A DNA stretch of 64,000 bases from Lachancea dasiensis (Eukaryota; Ascomycota; Saccharomycetes; Saccharomycetales; Saccharomycetaceae): the NCBI GenBank assembly GCA_900074725.1, contig LT598461.1, positions 372,001 to 436,000 on the forward strand, read 5' to 3'. The translations under genes and the position numbers were made by a program. Below are positions 62,690 to 64,000 of this stretch, one piece after another (position 1 is the stretch's first letter; each line of letters begins with the position of its first letter). The notes beneath the pieces are model-generated. The model saw nothing but the letters and a program-made list of their open reading frames with translations. It was not told the DNA's origin and did no database searches.

Positions 62690-63889
62690 CTAGTCTGCGT
62701 ACTCACTAAAGAGCATATTGGCGGCGATCTCTTCGTTCTTATCGCATGCAAAATATACTTGGACCGCAAGCGACCTTTCAAATCCAAGTTCACACAGTCT
62801 TGAAATTGCAGCCTCATCCTGCGGGGTTATTTCAATATCTGCGGTCGCTTCACCTTCTTCAGGACCACCCTCAGCAAGAGCACCTTCTAGGCCCCCTTCC
62901 AAATTTAAATCACCCTCTTGCAGAGATCCTCCCACAGCCTCCAATAGCACGCTAATAAACATTTCAGGATTACCCATAATCTGTTCGCGAAGTTGAGGGT
63001 AGCGCGTACTTAAACTTTCAAGCAGTGGTGCCAAAGCTTCAGGATTTCCAGTAACCACTTGTCTGAGAGACATAAGGTCTTCCATCGTGAGGCCAATGGT
63101 ACCAGGCGCATTGGCATCTTCGCCAGCATCACCGGTGCTTGAGGTTGCAGCTGCTTGAGCAAACAAATCATCCGCCGAAGCTGGATGGGACTCCTCAGAG
63201 GTACCCTGGTGCTGGGCAGAATGCGCGTGTGATGGTTGTTCTGACCCTTGTGTTTGGTCACCACCCTGGTCTTGTGGTTGTGGTTGTGGTTGTGGTTGTG
63301 GTTGTGGTTGCTGTTGTTCGACTTGCTGCTGTGGTTGTGGTTGCTGCTGCAAGTGCTCTGGGATTCCCATCAACAAGTATTCAACTGCACGATCTGGATT
63401 GTTGAATGCAGCCCTCAAAGCTCTTTCTACTTGTTCGCGGTCGTAGCCCATTTCCATGATCCTTTGAATGGTCTCGTTGCGCTGAGAGCCAGTAACAAAG
63501 CCTGCATCGGTCCCAGAGGAGGATTCAGTACTAGCATTGACAACGGGAGCATCAGTGGCTGCACTTGGTTGCTCTGAGTGGTCTGCGCTGGGGACCTGGG
63601 GGACTGGCACCGTAGCCTCTCTGTGTTCGATTGGCGGAAGCGTAGTCTTTGTCGTGGTAGACTTCTTTTTGGATATCATAAAAATAACCTGATCACCATC
63701 TTTGAGTTTGTAATCCTCGATTGTACGCTCATCTTGCAGTATTTTACCTGAGTAAATGAGTTTGATCTGTGACTCTTCACAGTTCTTGTCTTCGGCTAAC
63801 TTTTGCTTAGCGGCACCAATGGTAGCATTGGACTCTAATTCGAGAGCGACAATTTGCTTTTTGAAATCTTTAAAATTGATCTTGACCAT
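62690..63889 (-). CDS. RAD23: UBL-UBA shuttle and DNA-repair protein Rad23
   Basis: 399 residues from ATG at 63889 (yeast 398). Ubiquitin-like domain ~1-76 ([20 protein letters not shown] ... IFMISKKK), first UBA ~133-175 ([20 protein letters not shown]), a Gln/Pro-rich linker, the XPC-binding STI1-like domain ~275-330 ([28 protein letters not shown]) and a second UBA at the end ([20 protein letters not shown]). Binds Rad4 at damaged DNA and carries ubiquitylated proteins to the proteasome. The linker is encoded by a hexanucleotide repeat. Confidence 0.96.
   Translation of the reverse strand: MVKINFKDFKKQIVALELESNATIGAAKQKLAEDKNCEESQIKLIYSGKILQDERTIEDYKLKDGDQVIFMISKKKSTTTKTTLPPIEHREATVPVPQVPSADHSEQPSAATDAPVVNASTESSSGTDAGFVTGSQRNETIQRIMEMGYDREQVERALRAAFNNPDRAVEYLLMGIPEHLQQQPQPQQQVEQQQPQPQPQPQPQPQDQGGDQTQGSEQPSHAHSAQHQGTSEESHPASADDLFAQAAATSSTGDAGEDANAPGTIGLTMEDLMSLRQVVTGNPEALAPLLESLSTRYPQLREQIMGNPEMFISVLLEAVGGSLQEGDLNLEGGLEGALAEGGPEEGEATADIEITPQDEAAISRLCELGFERSLAVQVYFACDKNEEIAANMLFSEYAD
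63272..63307 (-). repeat. (TTGTGG)6 microsatellite in RAD23
   Basis: Six perfect TTGTGG units (plus strand), coding for alternating Gln-Pro in the linker between the first UBA and the XPC-binding domain. Being a multiple of three it can vary without breaking the frame. Confidence 0.95.
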
Positions 63890-63988
63890 CGAATGAAGAT
63901 ACTGCGAATGGAAATGCTTGTAGTGGATGGTTTGTCTACTTGCTGAGAGTCAAATGTTAGCTGTCGAAGCTAAGTTTATAGTACTCAT

Positions 63989-63997
63989 TTTGCCACC
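63989..63997 (-). promoter_or_regulatory. PACE element (Rpn4 site) upstream of RAD23
   Basis: TTTGCCACC on the plus strand, i.e. GGTGGCAAA on the RAD23 strand, a perfect match to the proteasome-associated control element, 100 bp before the RAD23 start. Rpn4 uses it to co-induce proteasome genes and several ubiquitin-pathway genes. Confidence 0.8.
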
Positions 63998-64000
63998 TCT

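Overview
The window is nuclear DNA of a budding yeast in the family Saccharomycetaceae. The genes are compact and intronless as far as I can see, there are two classical yeast tRNA genes, and most of the right two thirds can be matched gene by gene to Saccharomyces cerevisiae. From about 35 to 64 kb the order is RAD7, an LPL1-like lipase, TCA17, OSM1/FRD1, GLY1, IES6, a YEL043W-like gene, ISY1, GDA1, UTR1, UTR2, CYC1, UTR4, RAD23. In S. cerevisiae these genes are split between two sister blocks made by the whole-genome duplication (chromosome V left arm and the CYC1-OSM1-RAD7 block of chromosome X). Here they are interleaved in one block, so the species most likely branched off before that duplication (a Lachancea-, Torulaspora-, Zygosaccharomyces- or Kluyveromyces-like yeast). 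I cannot fix the genus by eye.

Layout. 1-27 kb looks like a subtelomeric or accessory region: two Ser/Thr-rich secreted-protein genes, a decayed adhesin tail, two MFS transporter genes that are each interrupted, a CTO1-like HAD phosphatase, a tandem pair of alpha-arrestins with Rsp5-binding PPxY motifs, a 1390-residue GPI adhesin with a PA14/GLEYA-like domain at both ends, and a two-gene MAL locus (maltose permease and maltase, divergent). 27-37 kb holds ARO4-HIS7 (adjacent as in S. cerevisiae), SRM1, PRP39 and RAD7. 37-64 kb is the conserved block above, with tRNA-Gly(GCC), tRNA-Gln(TTG) and two insertions relative to the S. cerevisiae order: a secreted invertase gene, and a bacterial-looking ATP-grasp ligase gene between UTR2 and CYC1.

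How the genes fit together. Maltose permease, maltase and invertase form a disaccharide-use set. The arrestins are probable ubiquitin-ligase adaptors that remove plasma-membrane transporters. Adhesins and UTR2 act at the cell wall. ARO4 and HIS7 are amino-acid biosynthetic genes, and HIS7 has a perfect Gcn4 site. RAD7 and RAD23 are nucleotide-excision-repair genes. CYC1 has Hap1-like and CCAAT elements.

Most interesting points: a sharp GC peak centred on the divergent MAL promoter; a 17-bp tandem duplication that throws a DHA2 transporter out of frame and would restore it exactly if one copy were lost; the ATP-grasp gene inserted in conserved synteny; the two-headed adhesin and its decayed sibling; and a family of at least seven short, degenerate dispersed repeats, perhaps solo-LTR remnants. 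No CRISPR array, centromere or intact mobile element was found.
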